55,171 nt of DNA from Nitrospira sp. (GTDB taxonomy: Bacteria; Nitrospirota; Nitrospiria; Nitrospirales; Nitrospiraceae). The stretch covers positions 1 to 55,171 of the forward strand of contig JADYYH010000112.1 in the NCBI GenBank assembly GCA_020853775.1. Reading direction: 5' to 3'. Below are positions 8,708-17,262 of this stretch, piece after piece (position 1 is the stretch's first letter; the number at the start of each line of letters is the position of its first letter). Both the position numbers and the translations under genes were made by a program. Under the pieces are notes generated by a model. It was given only the letters and a program-made list of their open reading frames with translations. It was not told where the DNA came from and ran no database searches.

Positions 8708-9562
8708 TTAGAGCGGCTTGGCAGGCGCATCTTCGTCCACCACCGGCGCTTGCTTCGCTGCTTCGATCGACTGTTCCAGTTCCTTTTGCGCGGAATCCAT
8801 TTCTGCTCGAATCGTCCGCATTTGGGGATCAACCGAACTCCGCACATCCGCAACGGCCTGTCGGAAAGTCCGCACCGCATCTCCCAGTCCCTCGCCCAAA
8901 CCCTGCATGTCTTGGGGAGAAAAAGGCGCCGGCTGAGGCTGCCCAGCCTTTGCGCGCATGGCAGCCTGCGCGGCCTGTACCCGGGCCACCGCATCTTTAT
9001 TTACAATAGCAGAAGGACGCTTGGCCACCGGCTTGCTTTGGGCCGAAGCAGGCAAGGGGGGATACTGCCCCCGCATCACCGGTGCCGGAGCCGCCATACG
9101 GTCTTCCATCGTCGGAGGTTGATGACCTTGTGCCACCGCGGACCCGGGAGCAGCCTGAGCCGGCGTCACCGTGGCTACCCGCGGCTTAGACGGCTGGGCA
9201 GTTTGTGGCCCCTGAGGCGCAGCTGCAGTCATTAAGGCAGCGGTCGTGCCAGGGGTTAACTCAGGCCCAGGCGTATAGGGAGCAGTGGCCTTCAGAGTAG
9301 TACCGACCTGAGGAACCGGCGCCGGTTGAACTGCCTGGGCCGCTTCTGCGACTGCTGGTATCTGAGCCTGGGGGGAGACCGTCGAAGGTTCACCCTGTTC
9401 AGGAGTCACATCCTGCGCAGGAATGTCATTTACTTCTTTCTTAAACCCTCTGAGGGCCTTGCCCACGCCTTCCCCGATTTGCGGAAGCTTCCCGGCGCCA
9501 AAAATAATCAAGACGATAACCAGGATAATAATCAGTTCGGAGAATCCCATCGTGCCAAACAT
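8708..9562 (-). CDS. tatA: TatA/TatB-family translocase protein with a long Pro/Ala-rich tail
   Basis: About 284 residues from ATG 9562 (MFGTMGFSEL), with AGGAAGG upstream. It is the membrane pore-forming component of the twin-arginine system by homology: one transmembrane helix at 9-21, the FG hinge at 21-22 and KLP, then the amphipathic helix GEGVGKALRGFKKEV at 30-44. A normal TatA is about 60-100 residues. Here a low-complexity Ala/Pro/Gln linker of about 160 residues follows, and then a second helix, GEGLGDAVRTFRQAVADV at about 223-240, that resembles the first and also TatB helices, ending in a coiled stretch. No tatC is present in the window. Confidence 0.82.
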   Translation of the reverse strand: MFGTMGFSELIIILVIVLIIFGAGKLPQIGEGVGKALRGFKKEVNDIPAQDVTPEQGEPSTVSPQAQIPAVAEAAQAVQPAPVPQVGTTLKATAPYTPGPELTPGTTAALMTAAAPQGPQTAQPSKPRVATVTPAQAAPGSAVAQGHQPPTMEDRMAAPAPVMRGQYPPLPASAQSKPVAKRPSAIVNKDAVARVQAAQAAMRAKAGQPQPAPFSPQDMQGLGEGLGDAVRTFRQAVADVRSSVDPQMRTIRAEMDSAQKELEQSIEAAKQAPVVDEDAPAKPL

Positions 9563-9697
9563 GTTCGGTGTCCTTCCTCGGCAAGTAGGGGCCAACTAGG
9601 CACGAGACCTCTTCGGCCATTCGATCTCTCACGATAGCTGCCCGATGCAAAGAGTGTCAAGAAAGGCGGCGGTCCGTCTTGAGGATCACACTCGACG

Positions 9698-10915
9698 TCA
9701 CGGCGCGGAAAGGGGAATCGCGACGAGTTCGGTTTGCACCGGTTGACCGTACACCACCGCGTCGTTGGCTGAGAGATAGACATCCAGCTCGCTCCGAATA
9801 CCGAAGTCGCCGGGAAGATAGATTCCCGGTTCGATAGAAAAACAGGTGCCGGGCAATAATCGGCGGGCATCCTGGGTTTCCAGATTGTCGATGTTTGCGC
9901 CATTGCCATGGACTTCTTCGCCGATTGAATGCCCGGTCCGGTGAACAAAATACTCCCCGTATCCAGCCTGCACGATGACCTGCCGACAGACATCGTCGAC
10001 CTCCCAACCGTACGGGAATGCGCCCGCTCGTACGCGCGCTTGCACAAACGCTACGGCCGCATCCCGTGCTCGCCGGACGATCTGAAAGATATCTTGCTGC
10101 CTCGCAGGCACAACTTGCCCGACAAAGCCTGTCCAGGTGATATCGGCATACACCGCTCGGGCCTCCGGTTGTTTGGCCCATAAGTCGATCAGAACCAGAT
10201 CTCCCTGACGGATAGGAGCAGAGCCCTCGGCAGACGGTCCATAGTGAGGATCGGCACTATGGGCGTTGACTGCGGCAATGGGGGCACTCGAAGTCACCAG
10301 ACCACGAGCGTCCATTCGAGACAGGATATATTGTTGCAGGTCGTATTCAGTAAGCGCGCAACCTGCGGCGAGAGCCGTCCCGATACATCCGAAGGCCTCA
10401 TCCACGATCGCACGCAGTCCGGTAGCGGCCACCTGATGCGAGGCCAACTGCGCGCCATCCCACACCGCTTCGAATTGTTGGACTAAATCGGCGGATGTGA
10501 CAACTTCCAAACCCAAGCTACGCAGGAGATCCAACGTCCCCGCATCCACACGCGAGAGATAGGGAATTGCATTCATCGGCGAATATTGCATGGCGATTCG
10601 TGTGGCCGAGTGAAGCATCGTCTTCAGCGCCGACTGCTGTTCTCGCCAGGAGACGTAAAACCGCACTTCCCCAGGCAAGTCCTCCAGGACATGCGGCTCG
10701 ATGCGATGCTGCAATTTCACCGGGGTCCCCACCGCCGGAACCCAGTAGTACCAGCGGCGCGTGACATGCATCGACGGGTCTAATAACAACACGCGATAGG
10801 CAATGGGATCGAGATGGCGAAAATCATAAAAGAGCCATCCGTCAATTCCTGGTTGGTCTCGAATAGCGTGTTGAATCCGGCTGACCTGGGCCATGAAGCG
10901 AGAGGCGGTTTCCAT
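9698..10915 (-). CDS. M24-family metallopeptidase, Xaa-Pro aminopeptidase-like
   Basis: 405 residues. An N-terminal creatinase-type domain of about 150 residues precedes a pita-bread catalytic domain. The five metal ligands can be placed: Asp in LIDLWAK, Asp in YADITWT, His in RTGHSIG, Glu in FSIEPGIYL and Glu in GIRSELDVY. It should release an N-terminal residue preceding proline, or cleave X-Pro dipeptides, in the cytoplasm; there is no signal peptide. Family assignment is firm, exact substrate is not. It lies 135 bases upstream of the tatA-like gene on the same strand. Confidence 0.88.
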   Translation of the reverse strand: METASRFMAQVSRIQHAIRDQPGIDGWLFYDFRHLDPIAYRVLLLDPSMHVTRRWYYWVPAVGTPVKLQHRIEPHVLEDLPGEVRFYVSWREQQSALKTMLHSATRIAMQYSPMNAIPYLSRVDAGTLDLLRSLGLEVVTSADLVQQFEAVWDGAQLASHQVAATGLRAIVDEAFGCIGTALAAGCALTEYDLQQYILSRMDARGLVTSSAPIAAVNAHSADPHYGPSAEGSAPIRQGDLVLIDLWAKQPEARAVYADITWTGFVGQVVPARQQDIFQIVRRARDAAVAFVQARVRAGAFPYGWEVDDVCRQVIVQAGYGEYFVHRTGHSIGEEVHGNGANIDNLETQDARRLLPGTCFSIEPGIYLPGDFGIRSELDVYLSANDAVVYGQPVQTELVAIPLSAP

Positions 10916-11006
10916 GGTCGCATCATAACGTCATTTCCAAATCGAAACCACTCGACAATCAGGCGATGCTCTTCGCTCTCCGGGATGATACAATCCCTCC
11001 CCATCC

Positions 11007-11465
11007 ATGAGTATTTCGCCCGCAGCAGAGCCGAGCCAGTACCGCATCACATTCTTCTTCGGCCCCGAACCGGTGGAGCATCGGCCCGATGAACTGCGCT
11101 GTGTGTTCAATGTGAAGAAACGCAGTTGGAAAGGCGGCGTACAGGTCGGGATCGACATCGCTCAGGAGTACGTCGAGGAAGCTCGCCGGGCGCTCGGCTT
11201 TTCATCCTGGATTGAACATCACCTACGCACGAGCAGCCCGGAAGAGCAGGAGGACGCGATGAGGCGAGCGGATGAACTCTTCGTTCAATCTGTCTGTACC
11301 TGCGCGCTGACCCTGGCTCTCCACGCCGGCATTGAACAACACAACCAGGTGATCGCCGCCGCCGGCTTCGCTGATGGACTCCGGCAGATCATCACCGAGC
11401 AGCCCGGACAGGTGACGGATCTCATTCGCTCCGAATTAGACCTGGGGCAGAGTGCTGACTCGTAA
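11007..11465 (+). CDS. Conserved-looking hypothetical protein
   Basis: 152 residues that I do not recognise. It starts MSISPAAEPSQYRITFFFGP, contains a central basic stretch (VKKRSWKGG) and a mostly helical C-terminal half with ALTLALHAG and several Cys (CTCA). No signal peptide or membrane segment. It is divergent from the M24 peptidase, with only 91 bases between the two starts, so they share a promoter region. Coding potential is supported by the absence of a better frame and a codon use like that of its neighbours. Confidence 0.6.
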   Translation: MSISPAAEPSQYRITFFFGPEPVEHRPDELRCVFNVKKRSWKGGVQVGIDIAQEYVEEARRALGFSSWIEHHLRTSSPEEQEDAMRRADELFVQSVCTCALTLALHAGIEQHNQVIAAAGFADGLRQIITEQPGQVTDLIRSELDLGQSADS

Positions 11466-11620
11466 AGAGCGAGCAACAGCTGCAACAAAGGCGGAAGGGG
11501 TTTGAAAATGGGGATGAATTTGTTATAACGACAACGGAGTACTCGCAATTGTAAAAGTTCATCGGCACTCATCTTCGAATTTCACACCGTCAGCATTTCA
11601 GCACGAAGGAGGCACTTAAC

Positions 11621-12097
11621 GTGAACGTCTCTGTCAATCTGTCCTCGAAAAGACGCCGCAGCCTCTGGTCGAACGCCATCGTCCTGAGCCTGGTCATGAT
11701 CTGTTCTATGGCTATCCTCGTCGCGCCGGTGTCAGCACAAGACTCGGGGAGTTCCTCGAATGTGCCCGTTTCGTCGAGCGACGCCAGCGCCTCGGGTGTG
11801 GGCATGCAGGTCGGCTCGTTCCTAGCGTCTCTGATTTACTCCCCGCTCAAATTGGCATTCGCCATCGGTGGAGGGGTTGTTGGCGGATTAGCCTATGGCT
11901 TCTCAGGCGGGAGCGAACAAACTGCAAAAAATATTTGGGTTCCCAGCATGTACGGCACCTACATCATCACGCCGGACCATCTGAAGGGAGATAAACCGAT
12001 CCGCTTCCTCGGTGTCTCCTCAAGTGAACCCGCGCGGGAGGCCGGGGATTATGCCCCGCAAGAGCCCCTGCCGCTGCCCTTGGAACCGATCCGATAG
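11621..12097 (+). CDS. Small exported or membrane protein, first gene of a permease operon
   Basis: 158 residues from a GTG start preceded by a strong GAAGGAGG site. Residues 1-40 are a long signal peptide or N-terminal membrane helix ending at VSAQD. A Ser-rich spacer is followed by a glycine-rich hydrophobic segment (AFAIGGGVVGGLAYGFSGG) that could insert in the membrane, then a short conserved-looking tail (IWVPSMYGTYIITPDHL). No family recognised. It ends one base before the start of the C26 peptidase gene, so the two are translationally linked. Confidence 0.7.
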   Translation: MNVSVNLSSKRRRSLWSNAIVLSLVMICSMAILVAPVSAQDSGSSSNVPVSSSDASASGVGMQVGSFLASLIYSPLKLAFAIGGGVVGGLAYGFSGGSEQTAKNIWVPSMYGTYIITPDHLKGDKPIRFLGVSSSEPAREAGDYAPQEPLPLPLEPIR

Positions 12098-12098
12098 C

Positions 12099-12875
12099 AT
12101 GAAACCCGTCATCGGAGTCACGCCCGACTTCAATGCCGGTGATCGTCAGGAATGGGGCGGCAAAGAGCCCACGTATTTTCTCCGGGCTCGCTACGTTCGC
12201 GCGATCGAAGAGCTCGGCGGGGTGCCGCTCATTCTTCCCCTGGTGGCTGATCGCGCGGCCCGTCGCCGCCTCCTCCGCACCATCGACGGGCTGCTGCTGA
12301 CAGGCAGCGGTCCAGATTTAGACCCCGCCCTGTATGGAGAACGGAAGCACTACACCTTTCCCATCGTCGCCCAGCGGCGCGCAAGCTTCGAATTGGATCT
12401 CGTCCATCTCGCAACCCGCACCCGTCTCCCGACTTTGGCCATCTGCGGCGGGATGCAAACGATGAATGTCGCCTTCGGTGGCACGCTCTATCAGGACCTT
12501 CCTGCCCAGGTGGCCGATGTGCTGCAACACCGACAGACGACACCGGCGATCCGTCTCTCGCACAGCGTCTCCATCACCCCCGGCACGCTCCTCAATCGCA
12601 TCGTGAAACGACCGCGCATGCAGGTGAACAGCTCCCATCACCAATCGGTGAAAGGCCTGGGCCGCGCATTGATCGCCAGCGCGACCGCGCCCGATGGCAT
12701 CGTCGAGGCGATCGAACATCCCGGCCACCCGTTTTTTCTCGGCCTGCAATGGCACCCCGAATTTTTGTTCGAGCGCCACCAGCTGCATCGACGGCTCTTT
12801 GAGGCATTCTTACGGGCGGCCTCCCATCGCCCGGCGCGTCACCCATTGCCTCCGCAACGCAGAACCACCACATGA
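12099..12875 (+). CDS. Class I glutamine amidotransferase-like hydrolase, peptidase C26 (gamma-glutamyl-GABA hydrolase family)
   Basis: About 258 residues from ATG 12099 (MKPVIGVTPD). The nucleophile is Cys116 in AICGGMQ, with His219 and Glu221 in QWHPEF completing the triad. Enzymes of this family, such as PuuD, cleave gamma-glutamyl bonds, for instance gamma-glutamyl-GABA in putrescine breakdown. No other polyamine-pathway genes are near, so the substrate is open. The gene lies between an exported protein and an amino-acid permease with gaps of 1 and 3 bases, which suggests uptake and hydrolysis of a gamma-glutamyl compound. Confidence 0.85.
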   Translation: MKPVIGVTPDFNAGDRQEWGGKEPTYFLRARYVRAIEELGGVPLILPLVADRAARRRLLRTIDGLLLTGSGPDLDPALYGERKHYTFPIVAQRRASFELDLVHLATRTRLPTLAICGGMQTMNVAFGGTLYQDLPAQVADVLQHRQTTPAIRLSHSVSITPGTLLNRIVKRPRMQVNSSHHQSVKGLGRALIASATAPDGIVEAIEHPGHPFFLGLQWHPEFLFERHQLHRRLFEAFLRAASHRPARHPLPPQRRTTT

Positions 12876-12878
12876 CAG

Positions 12879-14384
12879 GTGACTCATTCGCTCATGCCAG
12901 CGGACTCGGGCCTGACGTCACCGGAGAGAGGACACGGCGTGGGCAATCCGCTGTTTCGCACCAAATCGATCGAACGAATCCTCGCTGATTCCGACGCCCC
13001 TGAACATCGCCTGAAACGGAGCCTCACCGCCTGGGACCTGACCGGACTCGGCATCGGCGCGATCATCGGCACCGGCATCTTCGTGCTGATCGGCACCGCG
13101 ATCGTCGGCGATGCACATCGACCAGGAGCGGGACCGGGAATCGTCCTGTCGTTCATTCTGTCCGGCATCACCTGCGCGCTGGCCGCGCTCTGTTATGCGG
13201 AATTTGCGGCGATGATCCCGGTAGCTGGCAGCGCGTACACCTATTCCTATGCGACCCTCGGCGAATTCCTGGCCTGGCTCACGGGATGGAATCTGATTCT
13301 GGAATACGGCGTGGCCTGTGTCGCCGTCGCGATCGGATGGTCCGGGTACTTCAACAATATTCTGAAACTCTGCGGCGTCGAACTTCCCTATTGGGCCACA
13401 CATCCGCCAGGCGCGGACGGAGGGATCGCGAATATCCCCGCCGCGGTCATCGTCCTACTAGTCACCGGCATTTTGATCGTCGGAGTGAAGGAAAGCGCCA
13501 GAGCCACCTGCGGCATCGTCCTCATCAAGCTGGCCGTAATCGTCTTTTTCATCGCCGTGGGCACTTCTTCCGTCGACACGACGAACTGGACGCCGTTCAT
13601 GCCGTTTGGATTTGCCGGCGTGGGGGCAGCGGCGGCCATCGTATTCTTTGCCTATATCGGGTTCGACGCCGTCTCGACCACCGCGGAAGAGGCCAAGAAT
13701 CCTCAACGCGATCTCCCCATCGGGATCTTCGCGTCACTGGGTATTTGCACCCTGCTGTATATTGCCGTGGCGGCGGTTTTGACAGGCCTGGTGCCGTTTT
13801 CACGAATCGACATCCATGCACCGGTGGCCGAAGGATTGCGCGTCGCCGGCTTTAAATGGGGGGCCGCCATCGTGGCGGTCGGAGCTGTGGCCGGGATCAC
13901 GAGCGTACTCGTGGTGATGATGCTGGGTCAGATTCGCGTGTTTTTCGCCATGTCCCGGGATGGCCTCCTCGGTCCCTGGCTGTCAGGCGTGCATCCGAAA
14001 TTTCGCACACCCCACCATGCCACCTACCTCACCGGCATCGCCGTGGCCATCATGGCCGCCTTGATTCCCATCGGCGAAGCGGCCGACATGACCAACATCG
14101 GGACACTCTTTGCCTTCGTCCTCGTCTGTGTCGGAATCATGGTGCTGCGTTATACCAACCCGAACCACCCTCGGCCATTTCGCATGCCCTTTATGCCGGT
14201 CATCCCTATGTTAGGCGTCCTGGCCTGCTTGGGCTTGATGTATTTCCTCCCCTGGATGACCTGGATCCGGTTTTTTGTCTGGACGGTCATCGGCGTCGTT
14301 GTCTACGCCACGTACGGCATACGCCGAAGCAAGCTCGCAACCAGTCCGGCCCTTGAGCACACCGGTGGCCCTGGGCACGCGTGA
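12879..14384 (+). CDS. APC-superfamily amino acid permease (cationic amino acid transporter type)
   Basis: Up to 501 residues with about 12 to 14 hydrophobic segments. The first helix carries the family signature GIGAIIGTGIFVLIG, and FVFFAYIGFDAVSTTAEE-like sequence marks TM6 and the following loop (AYIGFDAVSTTAEEAKNP). It is an inner-membrane symporter for amino acids or polyamines. The start is the GTG at 12879, 3 bases after the peptidase stop; an ATG at 12894 is possible, and neither has a clear ribosome site, which fits translational coupling. It resembles YfnA/CAT proteins most. The substrate is not known. Confidence 0.88.
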   Translation: MTHSLMPADSGLTSPERGHGVGNPLFRTKSIERILADSDAPEHRLKRSLTAWDLTGLGIGAIIGTGIFVLIGTAIVGDAHRPGAGPGIVLSFILSGITCALAALCYAEFAAMIPVAGSAYTYSYATLGEFLAWLTGWNLILEYGVACVAVAIGWSGYFNNILKLCGVELPYWATHPPGADGGIANIPAAVIVLLVTGILIVGVKESARATCGIVLIKLAVIVFFIAVGTSSVDTTNWTPFMPFGFAGVGAAAAIVFFAYIGFDAVSTTAEEAKNPQRDLPIGIFASLGICTLLYIAVAAVLTGLVPFSRIDIHAPVAEGLRVAGFKWGAAIVAVGAVAGITSVLVVMMLGQIRVFFAMSRDGLLGPWLSGVHPKFRTPHHATYLTGIAVAIMAALIPIGEAADMTNIGTLFAFVLVCVGIMVLRYTNPNHPRPFRMPFMPVIPMLGVLACLGLMYFLPWMTWIRFFVWTVIGVVVYATYGIRRSKLATSPALEHTGGPGHA

Positions 14385-14416
14385 CCCCGTTGGTTGAACA
14401 ATAACCGATAGAAGAA

Positions 14417-14860
14417 TTAGGACGAGGCTTCAGTTGGAGCGACAGGAGCGACTTTAGGTGCGGCTGCGACAGGCGCCGAAGCGGGGGTAGCTGGTTTTGC
14501 AGCAGGAGCGGGAGCGGCAGCCGACGTAGCTGGTGCCGGAGCCGCCGCAGGAGCGGCAGCAGGTTTCGGAGGAGCCGCAGGCTTTGGAGGGGCAGGCCTT
14601 TCAGGCTTAATCCCACCTTCCCAGGACGGACCTGAGTACATATCAGCAGCCAACCCCTTGCCCTTCCATTTTTCTTCGAAGTCCGCAGCAGCCTTGTTGG
14701 GAGTTTCCCCGGCTCCTACCACGTCATTCCATGGATAGGCGCGGGGCCCGATCTGGCAGCCCGCCTCCGTACGCCTCAAATACAAAGCAATAGGGTTGCC
14801 TCGGTAGGGTCCGAGGTAGATATGCACCGATCCCACATATTCAAGCAATGTGGCCACCAT
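14417..14860 (-). CDS. Hypothetical protein with Ala/Pro-rich C-terminal tail
   Basis: About 147 residues (MVATLLEYVGSVHIYLG). The first 90 residues look folded and contain a single Cys (EAGCQIGPRAYPWND); the last 55 are low-complexity Ala/Pro repeats. The start is unsure: a GGAGG lies one base before ATG 14860, better spaced for the GTG at 14857, and a TTG at 14908 would give 163 residues. No family recognised. It converges with the permease gene (32 bases between the ends). Confidence 0.6.
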   Translation of the reverse strand: MVATLLEYVGSVHIYLGPYRGNPIALYLRRTEAGCQIGPRAYPWNDVVGAGETPNKAAADFEEKWKGKGLAADMYSGPSWEGGIKPERPAPPKPAAPPKPAAAPAAAPAPATSAAAPAPAAKPATPASAPVAAAPKVAPVAPTEASS

Positions 14861-14947
14861 GCCTCCAAGAAGACGTGCATGATGCCATAAGAGGTAGGAA
14901 GAGGGCAAGAAGGACCTATCACCCCCTGCTATTTAGGCCAAAAGGGA

Positions 14948-15472
14948 TTAGGTTGTAGCGGGGCGTTCTCTCGTAGGACGCATGCGAAGCAGGTACACCC
15001 CCAGGATGAGGACGATGATAACGATCACGTTGAGGCCGACATCCATCACATACTGCTGAAAGAGTTCCTGCCGTGCCTCTCGTGTCACCACCTCAAGCTG
15101 ATGAGATAATTCCGCGCTGGCCGTCAACACCCGTCGCGTGCAGGCGATGATGCCGACCGCCAGATAGGGCTCCAATTCCAGCACCTCGGTTTGAAGAAAC
15201 CGCACCACCGTTCGGAACAGTTCCAGCAAGATGATGACGAGCAGCAGATCATTCAACAGTTTGAGTCCGGCAGGTAATAGCGGGACATCGTTGGAGCGCA
15301 AGAAAAAGGCGTACCAGGCATGCACAAAGATCAGCATGCCTAAGGCCAACAAGCTGAATCCAGCCGCGACATAGCCCAAGCGATCTAGATGGTCCATGAA
15401 TCCCAGCAACCACTGCATGGTTGCCCGGCGGGACTTCTCTAGAGGCCCGGGAGGGGGCACCGGTGGCGTCAT
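14948..15472 (-). CDS. PsiE-like inner-membrane protein
   Basis: 174 residues with four predicted membrane helices (about 30-52, 66-88, 98-115 and 143-162). The arrangement and the central LNDLLLVIILLELFRTV segment match the phosphate-starvation-inducible PsiE family, whose molecular role is unknown. Its start codon overlaps the stop of the upstream gene by 4 bases (ATGA type), so both are translated from one message. Confidence 0.7.
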   Translation of the reverse strand: MTPPVPPPGPLEKSRRATMQWLLGFMDHLDRLGYVAAGFSLLALGMLIFVHAWYAFFLRSNDVPLLPAGLKLLNDLLLVIILLELFRTVVRFLQTEVLELEPYLAVGIIACTRRVLTASAELSHQLEVVTREARQELFQQYVMDVGLNVIVIIVLILGVYLLRMRPTRERPATT

Positions 15473-15855
15473 GCCGTTCCTGCCTGACCGGTCGGCATGG
15501 GGAAATCTTCACGCGGTTGGCCGAATCTTAATCCGTGCACCGCGCCGGCCGTAATGAGATGGCCGCAACAGTCGATCCCTTGAAGACCGGCGCCGCCATC
15601 CATCACCATGAGACGAAGGCCGCAGGAATCGGGAAACTGCCGCCGCTCTTCCAACATGGCGCCCGGAAGCAACGGCCCTCGTTTCCGACCCCTCGACGAC
15701 AGGATCTCCGGCACGAGATCTTCCTCGGTGAGTTCATGCCCACAACAGAAGATCTTCTGGAAACCCTCACCGCCGCCGGTGCATTTGACCACTAATCCGC
15801 AGGAGTCCGGAAATCGTTTCCGCTCGTCGAGAATGTCACCTTTCTTGATGGCCAT
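15469..15855 (-). CDS. Small protein with two tandem Cys-rich repeats (FPDSCGL...CCGHxLT)
   Basis: 128 residues made of two copies of a 37-residue unit: residues 6-42 and 65-101. Each has an acidic/basic lead (DERKRFPDSCGL or EERRQFPDSCGL), a Gly-rich middle and the end CCGH-x-L-T. Cys19, Cys37, Cys38 and His40 in the first unit align with Cys78, Cys96, Cys97 and His99 in the second. The CC-G-x-x-L pattern recalls the small iron site of desulfoferrodoxin, but only one upstream Cys is present, so this is not that domain. A metal- or thiol-related role is an inference. It is followed by the PsiE-like gene with a 4-base overlap. Confidence 0.72.
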   Translation of the reverse strand: MAIKKGDILDERKRFPDSCGLVVKCTGGGEGFQKIFCCGHELTEEDLVPEILSSRGRKRGPLLPGAMLEERRQFPDSCGLRLMVMDGGAGLQGIDCCGHLITAGAVHGLRFGQPREDFPMPTGQAGTA

Positions 15856-16036
15856 GGCGCCTCGTTATGATGAGTAGATGGGACAGCTGACTCAGCACTA
15901 GTGAATCAGAACCAGGGAGGAAAATCCAGCGCCGACGCCCCAGAACCTCACAAGCCTTACGCCCTAGCAAGACGAGGAACTCTCGCCCCGAGGCTCTCCA
16001 TCAACCAGGACCCCGCACGCAGTGAACAGGTCCGCC

Positions 16037-17188
16037 TTAGACATGCGTGACGGGTGAATCCAATGCCGCTGACGACTCAGCACTCTCCGATACCTTCGAT
16101 GAAGGGAGACGGGCATAGGCCTTGTGCCAGGAATCCAGCAACACCTTGTGCGAACGACACCCGACCACCAGGCGTGCGTCAGAAATCGTCACCGGCTTGT
16201 AGGGGATCAGGTATCGAGCCTTGAGCCGCGCCACTCGCGTCAACGACTGCTCCAGCCTTTCCGGGGTAATCCGGCCGTCTCGAACCGCGCGCTCCATCGC
16301 CTCCATGGCCGTCATGACCCGGTCCTGATCTTTGCAGATCAGCAGCACGTCGCAGCCGGCTACGAACGAGCGAACGGCCGCTTCACCGATCCCGTCATGA
16401 TCGATGATCGCATGCATTTCCAGGTCGTCAGTGAAGACCACCCCGTCGTACCGAAACTCTTCGCGCAGTAACCGCTGGATCACGGCGGAAGACAACGTCG
16501 CCGGCGCATCCGGATCCAACGCCCGATACAGGACATGGGCCGTCATGAGACTGGCCACTCCCTGCCGGATGGCCTGCTGAAACGGAGGAAACTCCGTCTC
16601 GCGCAACCGTTGAATTCCCGCGTCCACGACGGGAAGCTCCTTATGCGAATCCGTCGCCGTATCACCATGGCCGGGAAAATGTTTCCCGCAGGCGACGACC
16701 AGATTGTCCTGCAAGCCGCCGATCGTGGCCAGCCCCATGTCGGCCACGAGATCGGGCTCGGCACCGAACGCCCGATCGCCGATCACGGGATTGTCGGGGT
16801 TGCTGTTCACGTCCAGCACCGGCGCCATATTCATATTGATCCCAACAGCTCGCAATTCTTTGGCGATGGTGGCCGCCGCAGAATAGGCCAATTCACTGGA
16901 ATGACACTGTCCGAGCTGACCGCAGGGAGGGAAGATCGTAAATTCAGCAGGCAGCCGGGACACCCGCCCTCCCTCCTGATCAATTGCAATCAAGAGCGGC
17001 GAAGCCGGGGACAGCTTCTGGAGCCCATTCGTGAGGTCGACGATCTGCTGGACCGATTCGAGGTTGCGTCGAAAGAAAATCACGCCGCCCGGCTTGTAGG
17101 CGGTGAGAAACGAGGCCAGGTCGTTGCTCACTGCCGTCCCGGTAAATCCCATCATGAAGAGCTGACCGATTTGCTCGCGTAATGTCAT
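16037..17188 (-). CDS. nagZ: Beta-N-acetylhexosaminidase, peptidoglycan recycling
   Basis: 383 residues, a glycoside hydrolase family 3 enzyme that removes N-acetylglucosamine from anhydromuropeptides in the cytoplasm. The family signatures are present: IDQEGGRVSRL, the general acid/base loop KHFPGHGDT, and the nucleophile Asp in FTDDLEMHAI. Length is slightly above the E. coli enzyme (341) because of an extra C-terminal segment of about 45 residues. pepA lies 74 bases downstream of it in transcription order upstream (start 18783 to end 17263), same strand, so co-transcription is possible. Confidence 0.93.
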   Translation of the reverse strand: MTLREQIGQLFMMGFTGTAVSNDLASFLTAYKPGGVIFFRRNLESVQQIVDLTNGLQKLSPASPLLIAIDQEGGRVSRLPAEFTIFPPCGQLGQCHSSELAYSAAATIAKELRAVGINMNMAPVLDVNSNPDNPVIGDRAFGAEPDLVADMGLATIGGLQDNLVVACGKHFPGHGDTATDSHKELPVVDAGIQRLRETEFPPFQQAIRQGVASLMTAHVLYRALDPDAPATLSSAVIQRLLREEFRYDGVVFTDDLEMHAIIDHDGIGEAAVRSFVAGCDVLLICKDQDRVMTAMEAMERAVRDGRITPERLEQSLTRVARLKARYLIPYKPVTISDARLVVGCRSHKVLLDSWHKAYARLPSSKVSESAESSAALDSPVTHV

Positions 17189-17262
17189 AACCCCCTACAA
17201 TGACGCTCTGAGTGAGAAGCAGATGGAGACTCCACTGACACCGCCCCACGCACCGGTTCTCG

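Noticed and set aside
13286-14356. ORFs of 189 and 166 residues inside the APC permease gene
   Set aside because: Out-of-frame shadows in GC-rich DNA, very Arg/His rich, without ribosome sites.
14287-14616. Leu/Arg-rich 109-residue ORF on the minus strand
   Set aside because: Shifted reading of the Ala/Pro repeats of the gene at 14417-14860 and of the permease end.
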